Shown: positions 1 to 7,081, counted from the stretch's first letter. The stretch: 30,144 bases of DNA from Pseudaeromonas sp038247115 (GCA_038247115.1 JBBRVG010000054.1:1-30144); one strand, 5' to 3'. Notes: a model not told the origin generated them from the sequence alone. Translations and numbers: made by a program.

Positions 1-132
1 ATTTCGTTGTTGCCCAAGCGGCTGGCGTCGCTAGCTTCATCGCAACGGCACAACAAAAGTTTAAACACCGGACTGGCTATACGCAGCCGCTCTTTATTCA
101 ACACCGGCTGCAGCCAGCCGGTTAAACAGACG
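1..132 (+). repeat. Repeated ~505-bp integron cassette, copy 0 (3' end only)
   Basis: This is the 3' end of a repeated cassette that is cut by the left edge of the window. It matches the ends of the copies finishing at 636, 1141 and 1645 and consists mainly of the attC site. No gene is visible. The true length is unknown because the rest lies outside the window. Confidence 0.85.
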
Positions 133-138
133 TTGTGC
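48..138 (+). other. attC site (91 bp) of repeated cassette copy 0
   Basis: R'' GCACAAC at 48-54 is exactly complementary to R' GTTGTGC at 132-138. Inner complementary arms (CACCGG near 66 and CCGGTT near 117) frame a long variable loop, as in integron attC sites. Integrase is known to cut between G and TT of R', so the next cassette starts at 133. Confidence 0.85.
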
Positions 139-636
139 GGTTTTCCAAGCAATTGAGTTGTAGTGGCAAGAGCGGTTGCGATAGCAGGCAATATTGAATC
201 CTGCTGATTTTCGAGCTCGGTCGTTAGGGTTAAGTGAATCAGCCGAGCCAGGTCGTTGCCAGCAGCATCTTGGTGGCCGATATAGGTTCAGCTTGAATAT
301 CAGCAATGGCGCTGTTTTCTTCTGTGGTGTTATTAGTCCAGGCTAAACATCAGCAACAGCGCTCTGCTCTTCTTTGTTCCAAGTAAATCCGTTAACCATG
401 CCAGCTTCAGCGGCGGTTCTTTGCTCTATCAGGTTGGCCAGGTTCGGATATTAAGGCGTTCTATTCTTCGTGACGCTGTTCAGGTCAATCGTTTCATTGG
501 CAGTATTTCGTTGTTGCCCAAGAGGCTGGCGTTGCCAGCTTCATCGCAACGGCACAACAAAAGTTTAAACACCGGACTGGCTATATGCAGCCGCTCTTTA
601 TTCAACACCGGTTGCAGCCAGCCGGTTAAACAGACG
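133..636 (+). repeat. Repeated ~505-bp integron cassette, copy A, no convincing gene
   Basis: A complete cassette of about 504 bp bounded by two attC cut sites. It is closely similar along its whole length to copies B, C, D and E. Short frames on both strands are broken by indels between copies: a frame from 421 shifts near 485 relative to copies B to D, and the - strand frame open in copy D carries a stop here near 460. I see no ribosome binding site linked to a conserved start. It is best treated as a non-coding or decayed cassette. Confidence 0.85.
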
Positions 637-642
637 TTGTGC
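552..642 (+). other. attC site (91 bp) of repeated cassette copy A
   Basis: R'' GCACAAC (552-558) pairs with R' GTTGTGC (636-642). The site is nearly identical to the other repeated-cassette attC sites. Confidence 0.9.
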
Positions 643-1141
643 GGCTTTCCAAGCAATTGAGTGAATAGGTACAAGAGCGGTTGCGATAGCAGGCAATAAT
701 GAATCCTGCAGGCTTTCGAGCTCGGTCGTTGGGGTTGGGTGAATCAGCCAAACCAATTCGTGGTCAGCCGCATCTTGGTGGCCGATTGAGGTTCAGTTTG
801 AATGGCAGCAATTGCACTGTTTTCTTCTTTGGTGTTAGCGGTCCAGGTTACACATCAGAATCAGCGCCCTGCTCTTCTTTGTTCCAAATAAATCCGCGAA
901 CCATGCCTTCATCAGCGGCGGTTCTTTGCTTTATCAGGTTGGGCGGGTTCGGGTATTGAAGCGTTCATTTCTTCGTGACGCTGTTCAGGCCAATCTGTTT
1001 CAGCGGCTCTATTTCGTTGTGGCCCAAGCGGCTGGCGTCGCCAGCTTCATCGCGGCGCACAACAAAAGTTTAAACACCGGACTGGCTATACACAGCCGCT
1101 CCTTATTCAACACCGGTTGCAGCCAGCCGGTTAAACAGACG
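637..1141 (+). repeat. Repeated ~505-bp integron cassette, copy B, no convincing gene
   Basis: A complete cassette bounded by attC cut sites, diverged from its neighbours by scattered substitutions. A + strand frame from 926 runs open through the attC into the next cassette, which is not how cassette genes normally end. The - strand frame that is open in copy D has TGA and TAA stops here. No gene is called. Confidence 0.85.
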
Positions 1142-1147
1142 TTGTGC
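1057..1147 (+). other. attC site (91 bp) of repeated cassette copy B
   Basis: R'' GCACAAC (1057-1063) pairs with R' GTTGTGC (1141-1147). Confidence 0.9.
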
Positions 1148-1645
1148 GGTTTTCCAAGTAATAGAGTTGTAGTGGCAAGAGCGGCGGCGATAGCAGGCAA
1201 TATTGAATCCTGCTGGTCTTCGAGCTCGGTCGTTGAAGTTGGATGACTCAGCCAAACCCATGCGCTATCAGCAGCATCTTGGTGGCCAATTGAAGTTCAG
1301 TTTGAATACCAGCTATGGCGCTGTTTTCTTCTGTGGTGTTAGCAGTTCAAGTTAAACATCAGCACCAGCGCCCTGCTCTTCTTTGTTCCAAATAAATCCG
1401 AGAACCATGCCCGTATCGGCGGCGGTTCTTTGCTCTATCAGGTTGGTCTGGTTCGGATATTAGAGCGTTCTATTCTTCGTGACGCTGTTCAGGTCAATCT
1501 GTTTCATCGGCACTATTTCGTTGTTGCCCAAGCGGTTGGCGTCGCCAGCTTCATCGCGGCGCACAACAAAAGTTTAAACACCGGACTGGCTATACGCAGC
1601 CACTCTTTATTCAACACCGGCTGCGGCCAGCCGGTTAAACAGACG
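1142..1645 (+). repeat. Repeated ~505-bp integron cassette, copy C, no convincing gene
   Basis: A complete cassette of about 504 bp, the third in tandem. Its attC is completed by the first bases of the following gene cassette, so the R' box reads GTTAGGT instead of GTTGTGC. That is expected when a different cassette has inserted next to it. No conserved frame survives in all copies. Confidence 0.85.
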
Positions 1646-1651
1646 TTAGGT
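1561..1651 (+). other. attC site (91 bp) of repeated cassette copy C, with R' from the next cassette
   Basis: R'' GCACAAC is at 1561-1567 and R' GTTAGGT at 1645-1651. The two boxes do not match because the last six bases belong to the next cassette. Confidence 0.85.
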
Positions 1652-1667
1652 GCAATGGAGTAACAGC

Positions 1668-2081
1668 GTGTATCCGAAAGTTAAAGACCCAAATATGGTC
1701 GGTGAATATCCAGCCCTTTCAAAAGCAGGTGGCGGCTACGTATGGGATGAGGTTCTCGAATACAGGGTATGGTGTCACCCGCAGGAAGGTGATGACTACT
1801 ATTATGCATTCGAGGAGTGTAAAACAGCGATTGAATGCTCTCAGAGTGAGTACGGAGCAGAATCGCCATTAGCTCTAATTTTGCAAAAAGAATATATAGA
1901 TGAACCAGAGCCTGGTATATATGTTCATGTGAAAGAAGAACGCATCACTGAATGGCCAATAGAGTTTCTGAGTCGCCCAAGAAGAACTGAAAATACCATT
2001 CCAGATTTCATGTCTCCAGAAGCACCAGCCAATAAACTTGATATTATTCGTGGCGTTTCACAAGCAATACCTAACAAATAA
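1668..2081 (+). CDS. Conserved hypothetical cassette protein (often mislabelled GCN5 acetyltransferase)
   Basis: This 137-residue soluble protein begins with YPKVKDPNMVGEYPALSK and contains a Tyr-rich DDYYYAF segment and the motif EPEPGIY followed by KEERITEWP. From memory, this resembles a widespread short family found in cassettes and chromosomes, sometimes labelled acetyltransferase, but I see no GNAT acetyl-CoA motif and assign no function. The GTG at 1668 is chosen because GGAG at 1657-1660 lies 7 bases upstream; an earlier in-frame GTG at 1650 falls inside the attC. The stop codon lies inside the cassette's own attC, as is usual for compact cassettes. The cassette runs 1646 to 2146, and its start GTTAGGT matches its own R'' ACCTAAC, so it is intact. 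Confidence 0.8.
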   Translation: MYPKVKDPNMVGEYPALSKAGGGYVWDEVLEYRVWCHPQEGDDYYYAFEECKTAIECSQSEYGAESPLALILQKEYIDEPEPGIYVHVKEERITEWPIEFLSRPRRTENTIPDFMSPEAPANKLDIIRGVSQAIPNK

Positions 2082-2152
2082 ATCAACTTTGCTCCAGCCC
2101 TTCGGGCTTCCGCCGGACCCGCTACGCGGGCCGGTTATTTAAAATGTTAGGG
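2069..2152 (+). other. attC site (84 bp), type I
   Basis: R'' ACCTAAC is at 2069-2075 and R' GTTAGGG at 2146-2152. Two internal stem pairs are clear: AGCCC/GGGCT near 2097-2109 and CCCGC/GCGGG near 2118-2130, followed by CCGGTTATT. The same type occurs at 5801, 7629 and 19728. Confidence 0.92.
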
Positions 2153-2162
2153 TGCATAAGGA

Positions 2163-2546
2163 ATGCTGATAGCTATGCCATCAAAATGGAAACGCGCTGC
2201 GATATTATTTTGCTCTCTGATAGTCGGTCTATTTTTCAGTTGGTTGTTTTTTCCTCCATTTCCAGCACCCACTACGCTCAGTCATCGTACATATTCATCA
2301 TTGGTTAGTGAGCTCGGCCTCCCCTCAGGAATGATGGAAGACAAGTTTGTTCAGTGGTCTGTAAAGCGTTTCGGTGTGGTTAATTGGTTTGTGGAAGCCG
2401 GCATTGGATTTCCTATAAATCCACAAGCAGAGCCTTCCCATATCAGTCGCCAATTATGGATTGCATTCCCCGATGGTTGGAGACGAGTGTTTATGCAAAT
2501 TGAAGTAAATCAAAAGAATGCCGATCCGAAAACGAATGCACCCTAA
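2163..2546 (+). CDS. Small membrane-anchored hypothetical cassette protein
   Basis: The product is up to 127 residues long. A hydrophobic stretch at about residues 12-32 (AAILFCSLIVGLFFSWLFF) forms one membrane segment or uncleaved signal, followed by a mainly polar domain with several Trp and Phe residues. No family is recognised. The start is uncertain: AAGGA at 2158-2162 abuts the ATG at 2163 but lies 12 bases before a second in-frame ATG at 2175. The cassette is intact, because its start GTTAGGGTGC is the exact complement of GCACCCTAAC at its attC. The stop codon overlaps R''. Confidence 0.65.
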   Translation: MLIAMPSKWKRAAILFCSLIVGLFFSWLFFPPFPAPTTLSHRTYSSLVSELGLPSGMMEDKFVQWSVKRFGVVNWFVEAGIGFPINPQAEPSHISRQLWIAFPDGWRRVFMQIEVNQKNADPKTNAP

Positions 2547-2622
2547 CAAAAAGTTTAAGTCGTTCGCTTCGCTCACTGGGACGCGCAAAAAGCACGCGCG
2601 CCCCATAACTAAAATGTTATGC
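2541..2622 (+). other. attC site (82 bp), type II
   Basis: R'' CCCTAAC is at 2541-2547 and R' GTTATGC at 2616-2622. The internal arms are the complementary pair TGGG(ACGCGC)/(GCGCGC)CCCA, with a TCGTTCGCTTCGCTCAC arm. The same type occurs at 5160 and 7001, and in damaged form at 9404. Confidence 0.9.
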
Positions 2623-2636
2623 CTCAAGGAGACCCC

Positions 2637-3428
2637 GTGAACGAACCGTCAAATGATCTTGAACGCAAGCTAATGCTTGCTGCTGACGAACCCGCAAGTC
2701 GTCCGGAGTTTTATAAGGCGTTAATGGCATCCGATGTTTTCGTAATTGGCTTTACGGACTCTGATGGTGAAGGGGTAACAACACTCTCGACCGGGGCTAA
2801 GCTGTCGATAGTGAATTGGGAAAAAAAAGATGGGACGCCAATCATTCCATTCTTCACGAGTTTGGAAACCCTACAGCGCTCGTTGAAGGAAGAGTCAAAG
2901 TTCGTAGCTCTGCCAGCGAGGAATTTCTTTGAGCTAACCCTTGGTTCATTCTTGGTGCTCAACCCCGCCTCACCTTATGGCAAAGAGTTTTTCCCAAACG
3001 AAATACATGCGTTGCTAGAAACAGGCATGACCCATGCTCCACAGACTAGAGTAGTGCAAAAGGAGACCAAAGTATTACTTGGTCAACCCGCACAGTATCC
3101 GAGTGAAATGGTGTCTACCCTTAAAACCCTTTTAACACAGCACCCGGTAGTGAAAGCTGCCTATCTGTGCCTAATGCACGACCCATCTTACGCAGACAAG
3201 CCATCGTTAGTTGTTGGTTTTGAGGGTAAAACGGATCTCGCTGAAGCAATGAAGGAAGCTGGCACAGTGGCAGCAGATACAGCACCCAAGGGAGAATCAG
3301 TTGATTTTGTCGTGCTTAAAAGAGGGGAACAAGGAATCAGCGATTACATGTTCACGTCTGTGAAACCATTCTATGAACGCACGTGGAGAACAAAAATAGG
3401 GTCACTCTTTAATCCACGCCGGGCATAA
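2637..3428 (+). CDS. SseB-like protein in an integron cassette
   Basis: A 263-residue soluble protein resembling the SseB (enhanced serine sensitivity) family in length and layout. The N-terminal half reads PEFYKALMASDVFVIG and then IPFFTSLETLQRSLKE, followed by LPARNFFELT and FLVLNPASPYGKEFFPNEI, which is the usual SseB N-terminal signature. The C-terminal half holds the SseB C-domain-like region with HPVVKAAYLCLM. The molecular role of this family is poorly defined. The GTG start at 2637 is preferred because AAGGAG at 2626-2631 lies 5 bases upstream; the in-frame ATG at 2619 falls inside the attC. The cassette start GTTATGCC matches R'' GGCATAAC, so the unit is intact. It is larger than its neighbours. 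Confidence 0.82.
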   Translation: MNEPSNDLERKLMLAADEPASRPEFYKALMASDVFVIGFTDSDGEGVTTLSTGAKLSIVNWEKKDGTPIIPFFTSLETLQRSLKEESKFVALPARNFFELTLGSFLVLNPASPYGKEFFPNEIHALLETGMTHAPQTRVVQKETKVLLGQPAQYPSEMVSTLKTLLTQHPVVKAAYLCLMHDPSYADKPSLVVGFEGKTDLAEAMKEAGTVAADTAPKGESVDFVVLKRGEQGISDYMFTSVKPFYERTWRTKIGSLFNPRRA

Positions 3429-3488
3429 CAAAAAATTCAAAGTTGGACGCGCATAAAAGCCGCGCGCCCTTTAATTTAAATGTTGTGC
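3423..3488 (+). other. attC site (66 bp) after the SseB-like gene
   Basis: R'' GCATAAC is at 3423-3429 and R' GTTGTGC (from the next repeated cassette) at 3482-3488. The internal arm GGACGCGC/GCGCGCCC is like type II, but the site is shorter because the TCGTTCGCTTCGCTC arm is missing. Confidence 0.85.
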
Positions 3489-3988
3489 GGTTTTCCAAGC
3501 CATTGAGTGAATAGGTACAAGAGCGGTTGCGATCGCAGGCAATATTGAATACCGCTGGTCTTCGAGCTCGGTCGTTGGGGTTGGGTGAATCAACCAAACC
3601 AATACGCTATTAGCAGCATCTTGGCGGCCGATTGAGGTTCAGTTTGGATACCAGCAATGGCGCTGTTTTCTTCTATGGTGTTAGCTGGCCCAGGTGAAAC
3701 ATCTGCATCAGCGCCCTGCTCTTCTTTGTTCCAAATAAATCCGAGAATCATGCCCATATCAGCGGCGGTTCTTTGCGTTATCTGGTTGGGCTGGTTCGGA
3801 TATTGAAGCGTTCTATTCTTCGTGACGCTGTTCAGGCCAATCTGTTTCATCGGCACTATTTCGTTGTTGCCCAAGAGGCTGGCGTCGCCACTTTCATCGC
3901 GGCGCACAACAAAAGTTTAAACACCGGACTGGCTATAAGCAGCCGCGCCTTATTCAGCACCGGTTGCAGCCAGCCGGTTAAACAGACG
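3483..3988 (+). repeat. Repeated ~505-bp integron cassette, copy D
   Basis: A complete copy separated from copies A-C by three gene cassettes. It is the only copy in which a - strand frame (3907 down to 3590, about 105 codons) is fully open; the same frame has stops in the other copies I translated, including a TAA where this copy reads TCA. I therefore do not call it a gene, but it is the best place to look for the ancestral product. Confidence 0.85.
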
Positions 3989-3994
3989 TTGTGC
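3904..3994 (+). other. attC site (91 bp) of repeated cassette copy D
   Basis: R'' GCACAAC (3904-3910) pairs with R' GTTGTGC (3988-3994). Confidence 0.9.
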
Positions 3995-4495
3995 GGTTTT
4001 CCAAGCAATTGAGTGAATAGGTACAAGAGCGGTTGTGATGGCAGGCAATATTGAAACCTACAGGTCTTCGAGCTCGGTCGTTGGGGTTGGGTGAATCAAT
4101 CGAACTAAGGCGCTGTCAGCAGCATCTTGGTGGTCAATTGGAGTTCAGTTTGAACTGTGGCAATGACGCCGTTTTCTTCTGTGGTGTTAGCAGGGCCAGG
4201 TTAAACATCAGCATCAGCGCCCTGCTCTTCTTTGTTCCAAGTAAATCCGAGAACCATGCCCGCATTAGCGGCGGTTCTTTGCGTCATTTGGTTGGTCAGG
4301 TTCGGATATTTGAGCGTTCTATTCTTCGTGACTCTGTTCAGGGCAATCTGTTACATCGACTGTATGTCGTTGTTGCCCAAGCGGCTGGCGTAGCCAGCTT
4401 CATCGCAACGGCACAACAAAAGTTTAAACACCGGACTGGCTATACGCAGCCGCTCTTTATTCAACACCGGTTGCAGCCAGCCGGTTAAACAGACG
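3989..4495 (+). repeat. Repeated ~505-bp integron cassette, copy E
   Basis: A complete copy of about 507 bp, tandem with D. A + strand frame from 4051 stays open for 145 codons, but it is not open in the other copies, and its 3' part is in a different frame across the attC from copies B-D. No gene is called. Confidence 0.85.
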
Positions 4496-4501
4496 TTGTG
4501 C
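4411..4501 (+). other. attC site (91 bp) of repeated cassette copy E
   Basis: R'' GCACAAC (4411-4417) pairs with R' GTTGTGC (4495-4501). Confidence 0.9.
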
Positions 4502-4825
4502 GGTGTTCAAGCAATACAGGTTGTAGTGGCAAGAGCGGTTTAGATAGCAGGCAACATTGAATCCTGTTAGCCTTCGAGCTCGGTCGTTCAGGTTGAGTGA
4601 ATCAATCGAACCAAGTCGTTGTCAGCGACATCTTGGTGGCCGATTAAGGTTCAGTTTGGATACCAGCAATGTCGCCCTTTTCTTCTCTGGTGTTAGCAGT
4701 CCAGGTTAAACATCGGCACCAGCGCCCTGCTATTCTTTGTTCCAAGTAAATTCTAGAACCATACCGACGTCTGCGGTGGTTCTTTGCTCTATCAGGTTGG
4801 CCAGATTCGGATATTAAAGCGTTCT
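4496..4825 (+). repeat. Repeated cassette copy F, 5' two-thirds only (chimeric cassette)
   Basis: Similarity to the repeated cassette stops abruptly after 4825. The shared text AAAGCGTTCT is followed here by TGTAATGATC instead of ATTCTTCGTG. The rest of this cassette (4826-5230) is unrelated and ends in a type II attC. The start box GTTGTGC does not match the R'' of the attC (GCTTAAC), confirming that two cassettes have been joined. Confidence 0.85.
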
Positions 4826-5119
4826 TGTAATGATCCACCATCAAAATATCCACTATCCGTTTCAAAACTGGCATGGCCCGATGAAAATGTTTTCTCATCC
4901 GACTACCCTGCATTCACCCGTTCAGATTGTTTTCACTTTCGTGAGCCAAGTCTAAGTGATATGTTTTTCTGGTTAACTTATCCTGATAACTCATTGGAGT
5001 ATCAAATAAATCACCGTATGATAATCACCAGCATACTCAGATCACTCATTTTGCCTCAGGTAATGCATTCCGACCTGTGCGGTAGCCATCTTTTTAAAAT
5101 CACGCCCTGTTACAATTAA
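4826..5119 (+). pseudogene. 3' remnant of an unrecognised cassette gene, 5' end lost
   Basis: From the breakpoint at 4826, one frame stays open for about 97 codons with protein-like composition (for example SVSKLAWPDENVFSSDYPAF and LSDMFFWLTYP), ending at TAA 5117-5119, just before the cassette's attC. There is no start codon or ribosome binding site of its own; upstream the frame runs into repeated-cassette sequence. The simplest reading is a gene whose 5' part was deleted when copy F was fused to it. The family is not recognised. It could also be a chance open frame. Confidence 0.45.
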
Positions 5120-5159
5120 TGCGCAATTAAAGCAGTTTAGCTAACGAATCATAACCATT

Positions 5160-5236
5160 GCTTAACAATTTGTTTAAGTCGTTCGCTTTGCTGACTGGGA
5201 CGCCGCATGCGGCGTCCCATAACTAAAGTGTTAAGC
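5160..5236 (+). other. attC site (77 bp), type II, ending the chimeric cassette
   Basis: R'' GCTTAAC is at 5160-5166 and R' GTTAAGC at 5230-5236. The internal arms are GGGACGCCG/CGGCGTCCC. Here R'' matches R' exactly and extended (ATTGCTTAAC against GTTAAGCAAT), although R' belongs to the next cassette. Confidence 0.9.
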
Positions 5237-5242
5237 AATTTA

Positions 5243-5273
5243 TTGTCACCACCATATTCGATAATTATTTAAT
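5243..5273 (+). promoter_or_regulatory. Possible cassette-borne promoter
   Basis: TTGTCA at 5243-5248 resembles a -35 box. TATTTA (5266-5271, 17-bp spacing) or TTTAAT (5268-5273, 19-bp spacing) could be the -10 box. It sits between the cassette start and the gene at 5303. This is weak and based on consensus only. Confidence 0.3.
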
Positions 5274-5302
5274 CTCTTTACAACTAAAAACGGGAGTTAA
5301 AA

Positions 5303-5797
5303 ATGGAAATGTACGCTGATATAACTTTTACACACAACAACAAAAGTGAAGAACTTGTTGACGCGATTACAAAGTGCATTAGTGAAATCGACGAAGATGT
5401 AGATGTGACAGTAGAGGCCACCACAGACACTCAAACTTTAATATATTTCATGTCCAGCTCAGAGGGTTGTGACATTGTAAAATCCGTGATGGAATTACTG
5501 AAGAAATTAAAGTGTGAATTTGCCAGAGGATTCATAACTGGTGATGAAGATCCATATTGCTTATTATCTGCTCTTGATGGCAACAAAATAACAAATACCG
5601 AGTGCGACTTCGGAGACTATGAATATATCAATGAACTGGATGAAGATGATGTCCCCAAGAAGCATCAGAAACAATTCGAACTAGGCCCGGAAGCATATTA
5701 TAATGAAGTTTTTAGCACATGGATGAAAGGCTTAGTCAAAATTGACGGCCAACAAGATTATAAAGAAGTAATTGATGGCGTTATCTCCATGTGTTAA
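5303..5797 (+). CDS. Acidic hypothetical cassette protein
   Basis: A 164-residue soluble protein, strongly acidic (runs such as ISEIDEDVDV and NELDEDDVPK), with no signal peptide or membrane segment. Starting at ATG 5303, it has GGGAG at 5292-5296 six bases upstream, a good ribosome binding site. The N-terminal part alternates hydrophobic and charged residues in a way that suggests an alpha/beta fold. No family is recognised. Acidity and small size fit an inhibitor or immunity-type protein, but nothing in the sequence proves this. Its cassette start (GTTAAGC) does not match its own R'' (ACCTAAC), so the unit may be recombinant. Confidence 0.7.
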   Translation: MEMYADITFTHNNKSEELVDAITKCISEIDEDVDVTVEATTDTQTLIYFMSSSEGCDIVKSVMELLKKLKCEFARGFITGDEDPYCLLSALDGNKITNTECDFGDYEYINELDEDDVPKKHQKQFELGPEAYYNEVFSTWMKGLVKIDGQQDYKEVIDGVISMC

Positions 5798-5800
5798 AAA

Positions 5801-5883
5801 ACCTAACAAAAAATTAAAATTGCTTCAGCCCTTCGGGCTTTCACCGGATCCGCCACGCGGGCCGGTTATTTGAAATGTTATGT
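5801..5883 (+). other. attC site (83 bp), type I
   Basis: R'' ACCTAAC is at 5801-5807 and R' GTTATGT at 5877-5883. It has the same AGCCCTTCGGGCT arm and GGGCCGGTTATTT segment as the site at 2069. Confidence 0.92.
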
Positions 5884-5921
5884 TTCAATGTGAATTACAT
5901 CTTAGCCTTGAGGGATTATTC

Positions 5922-6296
5922 ATGCAAAGCTAATTTGCCTTCTTTTTTTTCATTTTTGGTTGCAGCTCAAGTGGTATTACAGGGAATGGCTATCGGTAAA
6001 CTTGAATTGTCGAAGAAATAGTGGAGATACCAAGAGCTGGAGAACCAACACCAGGATTGTTCTTTTTCTGGTTGCTTGGAAATTTAGCCTCGATGATATA
6101 GAGCGCTCCTTATTCGCCACATAAATACAAAATAAAAACAGAGTCTGGAAAAGTGATTTATGCCGAAGTGGACGGTAGTTTTTCCATAGGCGAATGCGTT
6201 GACGTTGTACCATCGCAAGATGTCAACACTACCTATTTTTATGCCTATGGAGAATCGCGTGTAATATCATCAGACAAATGCACTACGAAAGGGTAA
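5922..6296 (+). pseudogene. Decayed lipoprotein gene with four in-frame stops
   Basis: A single frame from ATG 5922 to TAA 6294-6296 gives protein-like text: a hydrophobic start ending in the lipobox-like FIFGCSSSG, then VEIPRAGEPTPGLFFFW, then KIKTESGKVIYAEVDGSFS up to DKCTTKG. It is interrupted by TAA 5931, TAA 5997, TGA 6003 and TAG 6099. The remaining text shares one frame, so the damage is mostly point mutation or compensated indels. The parent was probably a small outer-membrane lipoprotein; the family is not recognised. Just downstream, GAAACACATAAC at 6302-6313 looks like the surviving R'' of this cassette's own attC, matching its start GTTATGTTTC. Confidence 0.6.
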
Positions 6297-6306
6297 CCAT
6301 TGAAAC

Positions 6307-6313
6307 ACATAAC
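6307..6313 (+). other. Residual R'' box of a broken attC
   Basis: ACATAAC is complementary to this cassette's start GTTATGT at 5877, but no second half of an attC follows before the next gene. It suggests that two cassettes have fused by deletion, leaving the pseudogene and the TPR lipoprotein gene in one unit. Confidence 0.45.
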
Positions 6314-6419
6314 ATAGAACTTAGCCCGTCCGCCACGCCAAATAAACCGCGCAAAATATACGCACTACTCATAATCTGAGTATCATATAAGATGTTCCGT
6401 CATTTGAAATGGAGTAACC

Positions 6420-6995
6420 ATGATGTTTTTTAACAAAAAATGGGTGTTGCTAGGATTTTTTTTGGGTGGGTGCTCAGCTGCTCTAGTAACTGCAACCGAT
6501 GATCCAAGAGAAAAACTTAACCAAGCATATCAACTCATCGAATTAGGTAGACCACTTCCAGCAGAAAAGCTAGCGACAGAAACGGCAGTAATTTATGAAA
6601 AACAAAATGACTATATTGGCGCGGGAACTGCCTATAGTGTTTTAGGCATGATTTATAGTAGTGATGCTTATCGATCTTTTAAAGACTATTACGAAAAAGA
6701 AGGTACGTACGATCCAACATATAATAAATCAATTTCGTTTTATAAAAAAGCAATGGAGTCATCTAAAAAAGGTGGTGATAATTGGGGGGCCGCAAACTCA
6801 CTCATTGGGGTTGGTGACGGTTATACTAACCAGCACGAGCCAACCAAGGCATGTGAGGCATATACTGAGGCATTGGTCGTATATACAGACCCGAATGCCA
6901 AGGTAACAAGAATGGCATATACATGGAATCCAAAATATCCAAGTTACAAAGCCATGCTTGAAGCAATAATTGAAAACTCATGCAAAAATAAATAA
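6420..6995 (+). CDS. TPR-containing lipoprotein in an integron cassette
   Basis: The 191-residue product has a lipoprotein signal: MMFFNKKW, a hydrophobic core and lipobox LGGC with Cys18 as the lipidation site, so it is probably attached to the outer membrane. After it come helical repeats typical of tetratricopeptides: LNQAYQLIELGRPLPAEKLA, GAGTAYSVLGMIYSS, SISFYKKAMESSKKGGDNWG and DGYTNQHEPTKACEAYTEAL, ending in a Cys near the C-terminus. Such proteins usually scaffold protein contacts; the partner is unknown. GGAG at 6411-6414 serves either ATG 6420 or ATG 6423. It shares its cassette with the lipoprotein pseudogene just upstream. Confidence 0.75.
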   Translation: MMFFNKKWVLLGFFLGGCSAALVTATDDPREKLNQAYQLIELGRPLPAEKLATETAVIYEKQNDYIGAGTAYSVLGMIYSSDAYRSFKDYYEKEGTYDPTYNKSISFYKKAMESSKKGGDNWGAANSLIGVGDGYTNQHEPTKACEAYTEALVVYTDPNAKVTRMAYTWNPKYPSYKAMLEAIIENSCKNK

Positions 6996-7000
6996 CCAAC

Positions 7001-7081
7001 ACATAACAAATCGTTTTAGTCGTTCGCTTCGCTCACTGGGGCGCGCATAAAAGCCGCGCGCCCATAACCAAAATGTTAAGT
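7001..7081 (+). other. attC site (81 bp), type II
   Basis: R'' ACATAAC is at 7001-7007 and R' GTTAAGT at 7075-7081. The internal arm TCGTTCGCTTCGCTCAC is followed by GGGGCGCGC and GCGCGCCC. Confidence 0.92.

Noticed and set aside
421..1663. + strand frames of 77-106 codons in the repeated cassette (421-660, 926-1246, 1430-1663, also 3773-4012)
   Set aside because: They run through the attC into the next cassette and are shifted by indels in some copies; no consistent ribosome binding site.
1655..1663. ATG-GAG-TAA mini-frame before the gene at 1668 (also at 6409)
   Set aside because: Best explained as the ribosome binding site GGAG with chance ATG; no evidence it is translated.
1057..4250. 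Possible structured RNA stem GGCGCTG/CAGCGCC inside the repeated cassette
   Set aside because: The pairing holds in copies C and D but is lost in B, E and F and in the 10990 fragment, without compensating changes.
4051..4488. 145-codon + strand frame in copy E
   Set aside because: Not open in the other copies; it combines different frames of the repeated unit.
1..4825. Regular spacing of repeats as a CRISPR array
   Set aside because: Period is about 505 bp with attC structure and near-identical interiors; no short repeat-spacer pattern.
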